A stretch of DNA of 64,000 nt from the NCBI RefSeq assembly GCF_004295795.1, contig NZ_SEBR01000001.1, positions 124,001 through 188,000 of the forward strand, given 5' to 3'. This document shows positions 15,338-24,131 of the stretch, piece by piece. The translations under genes and the position numbers were made by a program. This DNA is from Flavobacterium sp. Its GTDB lineage: Bacteria; Bacteroidota; Bacteroidia; Flavobacteriales; Flavobacteriaceae. Each line of letters begins with the position of its first letter. The stretch's first letter is position 1. The notes beneath the pieces were generated by a model, which worked only from the letters and a program-made list of their open reading frames with translations, had not been told where the DNA came from and searched no databases.

Positions 15338-15971
15338 CGGTGGTTTCGAACGCGTAGACAAGCATGTGGTCTTCGACATATTGGAATTTTACGTCGAAAT
15401 GGCGGTGAACGTTCTCGAAATCGAGGCGCGCCGCAGCCTGTCCTGAGTTTAAATCGAATGCAAAAGTAGTGATGTGGTCTTTAAAACTGATACCGATTTC
15501 GTTCCTGATCTTGAAAATCGCTTCTTTAACGCCCCAAATCACGGTGAGTTTCGATACATAATCGCCTGAATTGGCATCGAGATAATTTTCTTCCTCTTCG
15601 GATGTGAATTTGTCGGCTATGCGAGCGATTTTGTCGCGCATCAACTCCAGGTCGATTCCGACCGTTACGTCTGACACGATTATAGCCGAAAATCCGTGTG
15701 AGTGCGAGATCGAGATGTGATGACCGTCAGGCAAATGCGGTTTTCCGGTCTTGTCGTAAGTCACGTCGAAATCTGTGTAACCCGCAGTTCCGAACAGTTT
15801 TCTTACGGACAAAAATCCGCGTTGGTGTTGCTCGGATTTCATTGACATGACGCGAACCATGTTCCAGTCTGTGAGGTGGATTTCGTCGAAAAGGTCTTCA
15901 AAAGCTTCTTCGATTCGCCAGACGTAGAGTTTGGTTTTGGGTCCGATATTCTGTTGGAGGTGAAGTGGCAT
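15321..15971 (-). CDS. 4'-phosphopantetheinyl transferase
   Basis: A 216-residue protein of the Sfp/AcpS superfamily. The magnesium-binding motif VGIDLELMRDKI and the WGVKEAIFK motif are intact. It transfers the phosphopantetheine arm of CoA onto carrier proteins such as acyl carrier protein. It is the first gene of the compact minus-strand operon PPTase, GGGP synthase, pnuC, DUF4301, arfB, all joined by overlaps or a one-base gap. Which carrier protein it serves cannot be told, as none lies nearby. Confidence 0.92.
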   Translation of the reverse strand: MPLHLQQNIGPKTKLYVWRIEEAFEDLFDEIHLTDWNMVRVMSMKSEQHQRGFLSVRKLFGTAGYTDFDVTYDKTGKPHLPDGHHISISHSHGFSAIIVSDVTVGIDLELMRDKIARIADKFTSEEEENYLDANSGDYVSKLTVIWGVKEAIFKIRNEIGISFKDHITTFAFDLNSGQAAARLDFENVHRHFDVKFQYVEDHMLVYAFETTDAKAL

Positions 15972-16109
15972 TATGGATTTTCAGTGGTCGCTGTTTTGGC
16001 AGACTTCAGACCAAATTAGTATGATGCTAATTTAAGGAATGTTTTTGGCTTTGGAAACGATTTGAGTTTTGCTTTACTGTGGATCCACTATGTTTCGGAG
16101 GCGAAAAAG

Positions 16110-16236
16110 AGCACATCAAAAGCATATCAACCGCTTGCCCTGTAAGACCTAACAGACTTACTAAAGTCTGTTAGGTCTTACAAAGTTCGGGCGCAAAGAC
16201 AAGATTTGGATACAGAAAATCTGTAAAAAATGTTAA
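16110..16236 (-). repeat. Dispersed double-palindrome unit, copy 3
   Basis: This copy is inverted relative to copies 1 and 2. On the plus strand it shows the tail complement CACATCAAAAGCATATC, then the 19-bp stem TGTAAGACCTAACAGACTT (16141-16159 with 16164-16182), then the small palindrome ACAGAAAATCTGT and TGTTAA. Confidence 0.87.
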
Positions 16237-16370
16237 AGTTCAGAACTGGTTTTCCTGAAGACGAAACGGTGGATCGTGGTCTTTTCATAGTTTTTTATCC
16301 AACCATTAAACCTTGTTGTGAAGCGAGCTAATGCCGATTTGACAGTCGTTTCGTAAAGTTGCCACATTCC

Positions 16371-16520
16371 GCGGCCTAGCCCGGATGCAAGCGATTACCC
16401 CACAGGCCGCAAGCCGATTTTTTGCGGTGTTGGCGCAGCGACCGCAGGAAGCTCGCGGCCGACGCCTGCAAAAAACGGTTTGCGGCCGAGGAGTAAAAGT
16501 GGGCAGCCGGAATAAGCTAC
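16371..16520 (+). repeat. TAGCCC-type GC-rich hairpin element, copy 1
   Basis: It begins GCGGCCTAGCCCGGATGCAA, contains a long imperfect hairpin (GGCCGCAAGCCGATTTTTTG against CAAAAAACGGTTTGCGGCC) and ends GGGCAGCCGGAATAAGCTAC. The G+C content is well above the flanks. The ends match the element at 35247-35391. It shares the 15972-16634 gap with repeat copy 3 and the ahcY promoter. Confidence 0.65.
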
Positions 16521-16572
16521 AAACCAAATGCTTAACATTATAAATGCTTTTGAATAATCTAATTGTGCGTTT

Positions 16573-16601
16573 TTTGTTCCCAAAGTTAATACGTACTTTT
16601 G
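16573..16601 (+). promoter_or_regulatory. ahcY promoter
   Basis: TTTG at 16573-16576, a 17-base spacer, and TACTTTTG at 16594-16601 match the Bacteroidota -33/-7 consensus. The ahcY start follows 33 bases later. Confidence 0.72.
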
Positions 16602-16634
16602 CGCCAAATTTTGGACTTTAATCAAAACTTAGAT

Positions 16635-17951
16635 ATGAGTACTACGACAATGCCATACGTGGCGTACAAAGTGAAAGATATTTCCCTCGCAGCTTGGGGA
16701 CGCAAAGAAATCGAATTGGCCGAGGCGGAAATGCCGGGCTTGATGTCACTTCGCGAAGAATTCGGAGCTGAGCAACCCTTGAAAGGTGCGCGCATCGCCG
16801 GATGTTTGCACATGACGATCCAGACCGCGGTTTTGATCGAGACTTTGAAAGCGCTTGGAGCCGAAGTGACTTGGTCTTCTTGCAACATTTTCTCGACCCA
16901 GGATCACGCTGCCGCCGCAATCGCCGACGCCGGAATCCAAGTTTACGCCTGGAAAGGTCTGAACGAGGAGGATTTCGACTGGTGTATCGAGCAAACGCTT
17001 TTCTTCGGCGAAGACCGCAAGCCATTGAACATGATTTTGGACGATGGTGGCGATTTGACGAATATGGTTTTGGACCGTTACCCGGAATTGGTGGCTGACA
17101 TCAAAGGTTTGTCAGAAGAAACCACCACTGGCGTCCACAGACTTTACGAGCGCGTTAAAAACGGAACTTTGCCAATGCCGGCAATCAACGTGAACGACTC
17201 GGTTACAAAATCGAAATTCGACAATAAATACGGATGTAAGGAATCTGCAGTTGATGCGATCCGTCGTGCGACCGACGTAATGTTGGCTGGAAAACGCGTT
17301 GTGGTTTGCGGATACGGAGACGTGGGAAAAGGAACAGCGGCATCTTTCCGAGGAGCCGGATCTATCGTAACTGTAACTGAAATCGACCCGATTTGTGCGT
17401 TGCAAGCAGCGATGGACGGATTCGAAGTGAAGAAACTCGACACAGTTATCGGAAACGCCGACATCATCATTACGACTACAGGAAACAAGGACATCGTTAT
17501 CGGGAAACACTTCGAGGCGATGAAAGACAAAGCGATCGTTTCTAACATCGGACACTTCGACAATGAAATCGACATGGCTTGGTTGAACAAAAACCACGGC
17601 GCGTCCAAAATCGAGATCAAACCGCAAGTTGACAAATACACGATCGCAGGAAAAGACATCATCGTCTTGGCCGAAGGTCGTTTGGTAAATCTTGGTTGCG
17701 CAACAGGTCACCCGAGTTTCGTAATGTCGAACTCGTTCACGAACCAGACTTTGGCTCAAATCGAGTTGTGGAAAAACAGCGCGGCTTACGAAAACGAAGT
17801 TTACATGTTACCGAAACACCTTGACGAGAAAGTTGCCGCTTTGCACTTGGCAAAATTGGGTGTTGAACTCGAAACTTTGAACGATGAGCAAGCAGCTTAC
17901 ATCGGAGTCGAGGTTCAAGGGCCGTTCAAGCCGGAATATTACCGTTATTAA
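16635..17951 (+). CDS. ahcY: Adenosylhomocysteinase
   Basis: A 438-residue cytoplasmic enzyme that splits S-adenosylhomocysteine to adenosine and homocysteine, keeping the methylation cycle running. The NAD-binding loop GYGDVGKG lies near residue 220, [15 protein letters not shown] and [15 protein letters not shown] are substrate-site segments, and the C-terminus ends FKPEYYRY with the conserved K/Y pair. The frame extends upstream to 16599, but [15 protein letters not shown] is the natural start and follows the promoter. It has its own terminator at 18017-18046. Confidence 0.97.
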   Translation: MSTTTMPYVAYKVKDISLAAWGRKEIELAEAEMPGLMSLREEFGAEQPLKGARIAGCLHMTIQTAVLIETLKALGAEVTWSSCNIFSTQDHAAAAIADAGIQVYAWKGLNEEDFDWCIEQTLFFGEDRKPLNMILDDGGDLTNMVLDRYPELVADIKGLSEETTTGVHRLYERVKNGTLPMPAINVNDSVTKSKFDNKYGCKESAVDAIRRATDVMLAGKRVVVCGYGDVGKGTAASFRGAGSIVTVTEIDPICALQAAMDGFEVKKLDTVIGNADIIITTTGNKDIVIGKHFEAMKDKAIVSNIGHFDNEIDMAWLNKNHGASKIEIKPQVDKYTIAGKDIIVLAEGRLVNLGCATGHPSFVMSNSFTNQTLAQIELWKNSAAYENEVYMLPKHLDEKVAALHLAKLGVELETLNDEQAAYIGVEVQGPFKPEYYRY

Positions 17952-18016
17952 GATTTGTTGATTGCCTGGAGGCCAGTTCGTGGTTCTCGGGTTTAAATCT
18001 TCAGATTTACAGATAG

Positions 18017-18046
18017 AAACCCTTGCAGAAATGTGAGGGTTTTTTT
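18017..18046 (+). terminator. ahcY terminator
   Basis: AAACCCT pairs with AGGGTTT across a 12-base loop, followed by a run of T. Confidence 0.75.
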
Positions 18047-18064
18047 GTGAAGTCGACAGGCTAA

Positions 18065-18198
18065 ACTTTAACAAAAATTACGTATTTTCTGTAATGGAAA
18101 TTCGAATCGGCGTACGAACTTTGCAAGACCTAACAGACTTTATAAAGTCTGTTAGGTCTTGCAGCCCAAGAAATTGATGGGTTTTTGTAGTGGTGATT
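18065..18198 (+). repeat. Dispersed double-palindrome unit, copy 4
   Basis: It starts TTTAACAAAAATTACGTATT (small palindrome damaged), then CGAACTTTGC, then a 42-base perfect inverted repeat TGCAAGACCTAACAGACTTT centred at 18142/18143 (18122-18163). It ends with GATGGGTTTTTGTAGTGGTG. Confidence 0.88.
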
Positions 18199-18264
18199 TG
18201 GCTCTTGAAATGTAAAAAAAACCGACTCACGAAATTCCTATCTTTAAAGCATTCAAACCAAACA

Positions 18265-18801
18265 ATGATGAAGAAACTTTTACTCCTGCCGTTATTGGCG
18301 ATCGCGCAGTCTTGTGCGATTTACGGACTCACCGACGATTACGGAAAATTGTCCGACGAACAAAAAACGCACATTTTGCCCGCAAATTTTGAGAATCCAT
18401 TGCCTGATCATGTTTACAAAGTCACGGGAAAAGAGCTAAATGCCGAAATCCGGAAATATCCAAAAGCGTTGGTTTACGAATTTACGAACGGTTGCACTTC
18501 AGATGCTTGCAAACCCATGATCGTATACGAAAGATTCGCCAAAAAGAACGGCTACAAACTGTTTTTGGTTATGAACGGCTTCGGTTTCATCAACGAAACG
18601 ATGGCGCAGCGCAATTCGTTTGAAAGTCCGCTTTATGCGATCGATGCTTCGGCCTATCCGACGAATCGCCGATCGAAGTACACCATGATGTTTAAAAAGG
18701 ATTTGGCTGACGATCCGAGTTACAAGCCTGGATATTGGGGTCTGATGTTTTTTGAGAACGGAAAGTTCGTGAAAGAACTCGATTATCTGCCCGAAGGATA
18801 A
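18265..18801 (+). CDS. Lipoprotein, unknown function
   Basis: A 178-residue lipoprotein with signal peptide MMKKLLLLPLLAIAQSC ending in a lipobox cysteine. The mature part has ALVYEFTNGCTSDACKPMIV, where two cysteines five residues apart follow a strand, and KNGYKLFLVMNGF, together hinting at a thioredoxin-like fold with an altered Cys motif, but I do not recognise the family. I prefer the start at 18265 because it puts the signal peptide at the N-terminus; the frame opens earlier at 18190. It ends at a strong hairpin terminator. Confidence 0.8.
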   Translation: MMKKLLLLPLLAIAQSCAIYGLTDDYGKLSDEQKTHILPANFENPLPDHVYKVTGKELNAEIRKYPKALVYEFTNGCTSDACKPMIVYERFAKKNGYKLFLVMNGFGFINETMAQRNSFESPLYAIDASAYPTNRRSKYTMMFKKDLADDPSYKPGYWGLMFFENGKFVKELDYLPEG

Positions 18802-18822
18802 CTGCCCCAAAAAATCCGATAA

Positions 18823-18856
18823 AAAAAGCCCGATACGAGATCCGTTCGGGCTTTTT
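18823..18856. terminator. Bidirectional terminator
   Basis: AAAAAGCCCGA and TCGGGCTTTTT form a perfect 11-bp stem between the convergent lipoprotein and T9SS-protein genes. Confidence 0.88.
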
Positions 18857-18880
18857 CGGTTGTTTATTGGAAATAGTAGT

Positions 18881-19747
18881 TTACTGTTTTACGATCTTGT
18901 GCGTGGTCGATGTGTTTTCACCTTTCAGCGAAATCAGGTAAATCCCGCTTTCAAGATTGGCGATCGAGATCGTTTGTTCCGATTGGTTAAGCGCACCCTG
19001 ACCTACTTTTTTGCCCGTCATATCAAATAAGAAATATTGATTGAAGACCGATGTATTGGCTTTAACCGTGAATTGGTTGTTCGCCGGATTCGGATAGATC
19101 GTGAAATCTTTCTTACTCGAATCGCCAACAGCAAGCTGACAATTGGAATTCATCTGAACCGGAAACTCCAAAGAAGTACTGCTGTTGTTAGGGCAAACGC
19201 TCGGAGCGGCGCTAACCTTGTAAACTCCGGCGCTTGTGATAGTATACGACGGCTGATTGGCGCCGTCGATGGGTTCGTCGTTCTTGAACCATTGGATGTT
19301 TTCGCTATAAGGCGGATTATTGATCGACATCGTTACTGAAGTTCCGTCGCACAATAGGAAAGATTGCGTGTCCGGATCGAAAGTGAAGTTCTCGGCATCT
19401 TCGTACATCACCAAAAAAGAAGTCCAGTTCCAACTGTCGATCTGGATTGTATTCGATTCATAAGTAGTCGCTCCCGAAGTCACGACGACCTTGAAAAGCG
19501 ATTGGTCGTAAGTGTACCAATCGTAAGTGAAGGTCGGGCCGGTCGCGCCGTCGATTGCCTGATATTCGTCGTCCAGGAACCAATATTTGTAATACCATTG
19601 GTAAGTGTCGTAGGTTTGGCTTGACGTGATTTGAGCCGTTCCGTCCGTCCACGGGCATAACATGGTGTCGCCCGAAATTGTCGGGGCTTGTGCAAATGAC
19701 AAAAATCCGATAAGGAAAAGTGCCAAAGTGAGTACTTGTTTTTTCAT
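18881..19747 (-). CDS. T9SS-exported Ig-like protein
   Basis: A 288-residue secreted protein: signal peptide MKKQVLTLALFLIGFLSFAQ, then two Ig/PKD-like stretches (SGDTMLCPWTDGTAQITSS and CDGTSVTMSINNPP..IQWFKND), then a type A T9SS sorting domain of about 75 residues (FTIYPNPANNQFTVKA..FDMTGKKV..GIYLISLKGENTSTTHKIVKQ). The sorting tail is removed after passage through the outer membrane. Cysteine pairs suggest disulfide-bonded surface modules. Function unknown; adhesin or matrix roles are typical for such proteins. Confidence 0.9.
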   Translation of the reverse strand: MKKQVLTLALFLIGFLSFAQAPTISGDTMLCPWTDGTAQITSSQTYDTYQWYYKYWFLDDEYQAIDGATGPTFTYDWYTYDQSLFKVVVTSGATTYESNTIQIDSWNWTSFLVMYEDAENFTFDPDTQSFLLCDGTSVTMSINNPPYSENIQWFKNDEPIDGANQPSYTITSAGVYKVSAAPSVCPNNSSTSLEFPVQMNSNCQLAVGDSSKKDFTIYPNPANNQFTVKANTSVFNQYFLFDMTGKKVGQGALNQSEQTISIANLESGIYLISLKGENTSTTHKIVKQ

Positions 19748-19856
19748 AATGCTGGTTTTTTATTTTTGAGTCCAAGGAAAGGATTCTGTCGTAAAAACCG
19801 CATTATTTGCGCGCTACAAGGTGTGACAATCGCGTGACATTTCGTGACATCGCGAG

Positions 19857-21464
19857 TTAAACGAGACTTGTCAGATAGGAGTAAAGTGAGTCTGGAGCAC
19901 TGATATTGAGCTTTTTGAAGAGTCGTTCCTTGCGCTTTCGGCAACTCTCGGGCGTGATGTTCAAAAGTGACGCGATTTCCTTTGTGCTCAGATTCAAAAA
20001 TACGAACGAAAGATACCGGATGTCGTTCGCCACAAGGTCAGGATGCCTTTCCCGAAGCGCTTTTATGAACTCGTTGTTGACGTTCTCGAAATGGTTTGAC
20101 AAATCGTCCCATTTGGCATCGTCCTTCAAATGTGATTTCAAATTCCGAACCGAAGAAAACAAAACGGCGTTTCCCGAAATTTTCGGATCGTCCGACAAAG
20201 ATTCGATGATTTCCTCTATGAGTTCGTTGCGCGTCGTCTGAAAAAGGATTTTGTCTGACAAGATCTGGTTTTTCACATCGATCTCGTGTCGCAGCGATTC
20301 GGTGTTTTGTCGCTCGTGATCGAGTTCGAGATTCTTGATGCGAAGCGAGTTTTCCTGAATGATCTTGCGCTGTTTCGACAATTGGTTGCGCTTGTAGAAA
20401 ATCACCGTAAACGAGACGAGAATCAGCAACAGAAGCGAAATCGAAAGCAGGTAGATTTTTTGTTTGTCGGCGGCTTCGGCTTTGCTGTTTTCGAGCGTGT
20501 GACGCGATTCGGACAACTCGAATCTCAAAGCGGCGTTTTCTGCCAGTTCGCGGTTTTTTTCTTCGGATATCTTTTTGTTCAGATGAATCACCGAATCTTT
20601 CGCCCAAAGCGCCTTGTCGAAATCCTTGGCCTTGATCGCCGCATTCGAGATCAGGCTGAAAATCTTGGCGCGCAAATCTTTCTCGGGCTTGAGTTTCAAA
20701 GCGTTTTCAAGGAATTTAAGCGCTTCTTCGGGTTGATTCAACTTGAGATAAGCTTCGGCAATGAAGTACTGGATTTCGGATGTTTCGGTGTCGAACCCGC
20801 GATCTTTTATCGAAGCGAGCAATTCCAGTCCGTCGCGAACCGCTTTCTCTGGCATGTTCCTTTCCAGATAGATCGCGTTCCTCACGATTCTTGCGCTGAT
20901 CAAGGTTCTGGAATTTTTGTCCAATGTCCTGAACGCGATTTCGAGATATTTGTCGGCTTCGGCCAGACGATTCAATTCGAGGTAGAGATTCGCGAGATTG
21001 CTGGCGTAGAATCCGATTCTTATCGTGATCTTGTTTTCGACCGAAATCGTGTAGGCTTTCAGCAGATATTCCTCGGCCTTTTCCTTCTTTTCTTCTTTGA
21101 TGTAAACCAGCGCAATGTTGTTCAAGACCGTCATTTCGTTCTCCGGACGACGTTGTGAAACCGCCAGTTCGTAAGCCTGAAGGAAACAATTGAGCGCTTT
21201 TACGTAATCGCCCATTTTGTAATAAGTGAGTCCGATGTTGTTCACCGACAGGAATTCCTGTTTTGGCCAGGAATTGGTCTGGGCGATTTCACGCGTTTCG
21301 GACAAAGTCTTCAAAGCCGACGCATATCGCGAATTCATCATGTCGTCTATGCCACGGTTGATCGCTTTGTTCACGGCGAGGCTGTCCTGGGCGAATCCGA
21401 ATGGAATCCGACAAAAGATCAAAACAAAAAGCGCAAAACGAAAAAAGACTTTTGGCGAAAGCAA
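19857..21464 (-). CDS. Membrane-spanning TPR regulator with LuxR-type DNA-binding domain
   Basis: From the TTG at 21462-21464 this encodes about 535 residues: signal peptide or first helix ending FGFAQ, some six TPR repeats (SVNNIGLTYYKMGDYVKALN, NIALVYIKEEKKEKAEEYL and others), a transmembrane helix (IYLLSISLLLLILVSFTVIF), a coiled coil, and a C-terminal LuxR-type helix-turn-helix (LSTKEIASLLNITPESCRKR). The TPRs would lie in the periplasm and the DNA-binding domain in the cytoplasm, so the protein could carry an envelope signal straight to DNA. No ATG precedes the hydrophobic segment; an earlier TTG at 21554 lies inside the rpmA terminator and is less likely. Confidence 0.82.
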   Translation of the reverse strand: MLSPKVFFRFALFVLIFCRIPFGFAQDSLAVNKAINRGIDDMMNSRYASALKTLSETREIAQTNSWPKQEFLSVNNIGLTYYKMGDYVKALNCFLQAYELAVSQRRPENEMTVLNNIALVYIKEEKKEKAEEYLLKAYTISVENKITIRIGFYASNLANLYLELNRLAEADKYLEIAFRTLDKNSRTLISARIVRNAIYLERNMPEKAVRDGLELLASIKDRGFDTETSEIQYFIAEAYLKLNQPEEALKFLENALKLKPEKDLRAKIFSLISNAAIKAKDFDKALWAKDSVIHLNKKISEEKNRELAENAALRFELSESRHTLENSKAEAADKQKIYLLSISLLLLILVSFTVIFYKRNQLSKQRKIIQENSLRIKNLELDHERQNTESLRHEIDVKNQILSDKILFQTTRNELIEEIIESLSDDPKISGNAVLFSSVRNLKSHLKDDAKWDDLSNHFENVNNEFIKALRERHPDLVANDIRYLSFVFLNLSTKEIASLLNITPESCRKRKERLFKKLNISAPDSLYSYLTSLV

Positions 21465-21533
21465 GGTTTGGAATTTTTGGCCAAAAATACGCAAATAACA
21501 CAAAGTTCGCGCCTTTGGGAACGTTGGCAAGTA

Positions 21534-21567
21534 CGCATAAAAAAACCCGCTCAAAAGAACGGGTTTC
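21534..21567 (-). terminator. Terminator of rplU-rpmA
   Basis: On the minus strand AAACCCG pairs with CGGGTTT around a ten-base loop, followed by seven T. Confidence 0.85.
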
Positions 21568-21587
21568 TATTTTCAAGTCGAAGTTGA

Positions 21588-21848
21588 TTAAGCTTGGAAA
21601 GGCTCAATTGAAACGAATGACTTATTGTCTGCTTTTTTCTGGAATTTAACCACTCCGTCCACTTTAGCGTGAAGCGTGTGATCTTTACCCATGTAAACAT
21701 TTTCTCCGGGGTTGTGCTTAGAACCACGCTGACGAACGATAATGTTTCCAGCGATGGCAGCCTGACCACCGAAAATCTTAACGCCTAGACGTTTCGATTC
21801 TGATTCGCGTCCGTTCTTGGAACTACCGACACCTTTCTTGTGAGCCAT
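21588..21848 (-). CDS. rpmA: 50S ribosomal protein bL27
   Basis: An 86-residue protein starting [20 protein letters not shown], whose N-terminal tail reaches the peptidyl transferase centre. [20 protein letters not shown] is the core signature. No N-terminal extension of the Firmicute type, which must be cleaved, is present. It follows rplU by 22 bases and ends in a strong terminator. Confidence 0.97.
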   Translation of the reverse strand: MAHKKGVGSSKNGRESESKRLGVKIFGGQAAIAGNIIVRQRGSKHNPGENVYMGKDHTLHAKVDGVVKFQKKADNKSFVSIEPFQA

Positions 21849-21870
21849 GACGTATATCTTTTAAAATTAA

Positions 21871-22245
21871 TTATTCTTCAGTTGCAGTTTCTTCAGTCTT
21901 CTTTGCAGCGGCTTTCTTTTTTGGAGCAGCTCCAGGCAAAGTGATTCCTGAAATTTGGATTTGAGTCAACGCCTGACGGTGACCATTTTTCTTTTTGTAA
22001 CCTTTTCTACGTTTTTTCTTGAAAACGATTACTTTATCACCTTGAAGGTGCTTGATTACGGTAGCTTCTACTGAAGCACCATCTACAGCCGGGGCGCCCA
22101 AAGTTACAGTTCCGTTGTCGTCAAGAAGAAGCACTTTTGCGAAAGAAATCGCGTCGCCTTCATTTCCTGCCAAACGGTGAACATAAACCTTAAGGTCTTT
22201 GCTTACTTTAAATTGTTGCCCTGCTATCTCTACGATTGCGTACAT
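21871..22245 (-). CDS. rplU: 50S ribosomal protein bL21
   Basis: A 124-residue protein: MYAIVEIAGQQFKVSKDLKV is the bL21 start and RRKGYKKKNGHRQALTQIQI the 23S rRNA-binding signature. It carries a C-terminal extension of about 20 Lys/Ala/Glu-rich residues (PKKKAAAKKTEETATEE), as is usual in Bacteroidota. The frame opens upstream to 22308, but the family start is at 22243-22245. First gene of the rplU-rpmA operon. Confidence 0.96.
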   Translation of the reverse strand: MYAIVEIAGQQFKVSKDLKVYVHRLAGNEGDAISFAKVLLLDDNGTVTLGAPAVDGASVEATVIKHLQGDKVIVFKKKRRKGYKKKNGHRQALTQIQISGITLPGAAPKKKAAAKKTEETATEE

Positions 22246-22374
22246 AACAATGTGTTTGAAATTGATTAAAAATGGGTGCAAATATACGATTAAATCACAA
22301 TCGTGCAAGTGGTTAATGAAAAAAAGATGTCAAACTCAAAAAGTTAGAGCAAAATGTCTGAAACTGCACTTTAT

Positions 22375-22480
22375 CCCTGCTTTCGGCAACTGCTTTCTAC
22401 TACTGCTACTGCAACTGCTTTCCGCTACTGCTTTCTGCTACTGCAACTGCTACTGCTACTGCCACTGCCTTCTGCTACTA
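22375..22480 (-). repeat. GCAGTn short repeat array, copy 2
   Basis: On the minus strand about fifteen GCAG units follow each other mostly six bases apart (GCAGTAGCAGTAGCAGTTGC, with GCAGAA and GCGGAA variants). It runs directly into the GGGCG element that starts at 22489. Confidence 0.75.
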
Positions 22481-22488
22481 TTTTATCC

Positions 22489-22651
22489 GGGCGCGCCGGC
22501 AGCAACAAAGTTCGTGGCAAAAAGAAACGCTGGGCAAGCTGCCGTCAGGCTGGAGCTACTCGCTTTTTGCACGCAAAATTTTGTAAAGGGAAGTTTGAAG
22601 TAGCAAAAGAGCTCAAACAATAGCACCATCCTTCGCGCAACGTGTCCGCGT
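22489..22651 (+). repeat. GGGCG-type dispersed element, copy 2
   Basis: It starts GGGCGCGCCGGCAGC, has GCTGCCGTCAGGCTGGAGC, CTACTCGCTTTTTGC and AAAAGAGCTCAAACAATAGC, and ends CCATCCTTCGCGCAAC. GCAAAAAG and CTTTTTGC inside can pair. Most of the 22246-22798 gap is made of this copy and the GCAGTn array. Confidence 0.75.
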
Positions 22652-22734
22652 GAAAATTCTGAATAAGATCTAAAAAAGGAGTACGCCTCAAATGTCCGAA
22701 ATCATAAAAACAGGAGGTTTCCGCGTAAAAAACT

Positions 22735-22742
22735 TATTTTTG
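22735..22742 (+). promoter_or_regulatory. -7 box before the M16 peptidase pair
   Basis: TATTTTTG fits TAnnTTTG, 57 bases before the start codon at 22799. The -33 box is not clear. Confidence 0.45.
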
Positions 22743-22798
22743 GCGTAACAAACATTTCCCAACACATACAAACACGCAATTATTAATCATTTAACTTT

Positions 22799-24121
22799 AT
22801 GAAAAACACAATAATGGCTTTGGGTTCGGCACTATTGCTATCGGGAACCGTCACTGCCCAAAAGGTGGCGTTCGAGGAATTTGACCTCGACAACGGCATG
22901 CACGTGATTTTGCACAACGACAACTCGGCTCCGGTGGTCATCACCTCGGTCATGTATCACGTCGGGGCGAAAGACGAGCAAGCCGATCGCACCGGATTCG
23001 CTCACTTTTTCGAGCATCTTTTGTTCGAAGGAACGAAGAACATCCAACGAGGCGAATGGTTCAAGATCGTAACTTCAAACGGTGGAACAAACAATGCCAA
23101 CACAACTGACGACAGAACTTACTACTTTGAAGTTTTCCCGTCAAACAACCTCGAACTCGGTTTGTGGATGGAATCGGAACGCTTGATGCATCCGGTAATC
23201 AACCAAATTGGCGTCGATACGCAAAACGAGGTCGTAAAAGAAGAAAAACGCCTTCGCGTAGACAATCAGCCATACGGAAATTTGTTGGCCGAAGTCAAGA
23301 AAAGCATGTTCAAGAAACACCCTTACCGGTGGGCAACTATCGGTTCGATGGAACACTTGGATGCGGCAAAACTCGAGGAATTCCAAGCTTTCAACAAGAA
23401 ATTCTACATTCCGAATAATGCGGTTTTGGTCGTTGCCGGACAATTCGACAATGCCCAGGCCAAAGATTGGATCAAAAAATACTTCGGATCGATTCCGAAA
23501 GGCGCTCCAATCACGCGTCAAACTTATACCGAAGATCCGATCACTTCCGGAATCAAGGCAGAATACGTAGACTCGAACATCCAAGTTCCGATGGTCGTCT
23601 CGGCTTACCGCACGCCATCGATGAAAACCCGTGACGCTCGAGTTCTCGACATGATTTCCACTTATCTGACTGACGGAAAAAGCTCGAAATTGTACAAGAA
23701 AATCGTCGACGAGAAGAAAATGGCATTGCAAGTGGGAGCGTTTTCGTTCTCTCAGGAAGACTACGGAATGTACATCATTTATGGAATGCCGCTAGGGCAA
23801 ACCGCGACATCGGCAATCCTGAAAGAATGTGACGACGAGATCGTGAAACTTCAAACGGAATTGATTTCGGAGAAAGATCTGACGAAACTCAAGAACAAGT
23901 TCGAGAACAACTACGTGAATAGCAATTCCAGCGTGGAAGGCGTTGCAGAAAACCTTGCTTCCTATTATTTGTTGTATGGAGACGTGAATCTGGTAAACAC
24001 CGAAATCGACATCTACCGTTCGATCACTCGCGAGGAAATCCGGGATGTTGCCAAGAAATATCTCAACCCGAACCAGCGTTTGCTGCTTGACTACGTTCCA
24101 TCTAAAGACAAACAAAACTAA
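22799..24121 (+). CDS. M16 zinc metallopeptidase, catalytic subunit
   Basis: A 440-residue secreted protein with signal peptide MKNTIMALGSALLLSGTVTA. The inverted zinc motif HFFEH (H69, E72, H73) is intact, with the downstream acidic ligand region NEVVKEEKRLRVDNQPYG. Two pitrilysin-type halves follow. Such proteins degrade unfolded peptides in the periplasm and act as a heterodimer with a non-catalytic partner, here the next gene ten bases downstream. Length fits a bacterial M16B subunit. Confidence 0.94.
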   Translation: MKNTIMALGSALLLSGTVTAQKVAFEEFDLDNGMHVILHNDNSAPVVITSVMYHVGAKDEQADRTGFAHFFEHLLFEGTKNIQRGEWFKIVTSNGGTNNANTTDDRTYYFEVFPSNNLELGLWMESERLMHPVINQIGVDTQNEVVKEEKRLRVDNQPYGNLLAEVKKSMFKKHPYRWATIGSMEHLDAAKLEEFQAFNKKFYIPNNAVLVVAGQFDNAQAKDWIKKYFGSIPKGAPITRQTYTEDPITSGIKAEYVDSNIQVPMVVSAYRTPSMKTRDARVLDMISTYLTDGKSSKLYKKIVDEKKMALQVGAFSFSQEDYGMYIIYGMPLGQTATSAILKECDDEIVKLQTELISEKDLTKLKNKFENNYVNSNSSVEGVAENLASYYLLYGDVNLVNTEIDIYRSITREEIRDVAKKYLNPNQRLLLDYVPSKDKQN

Positions 24122-24131
24122 GAGACTACAA

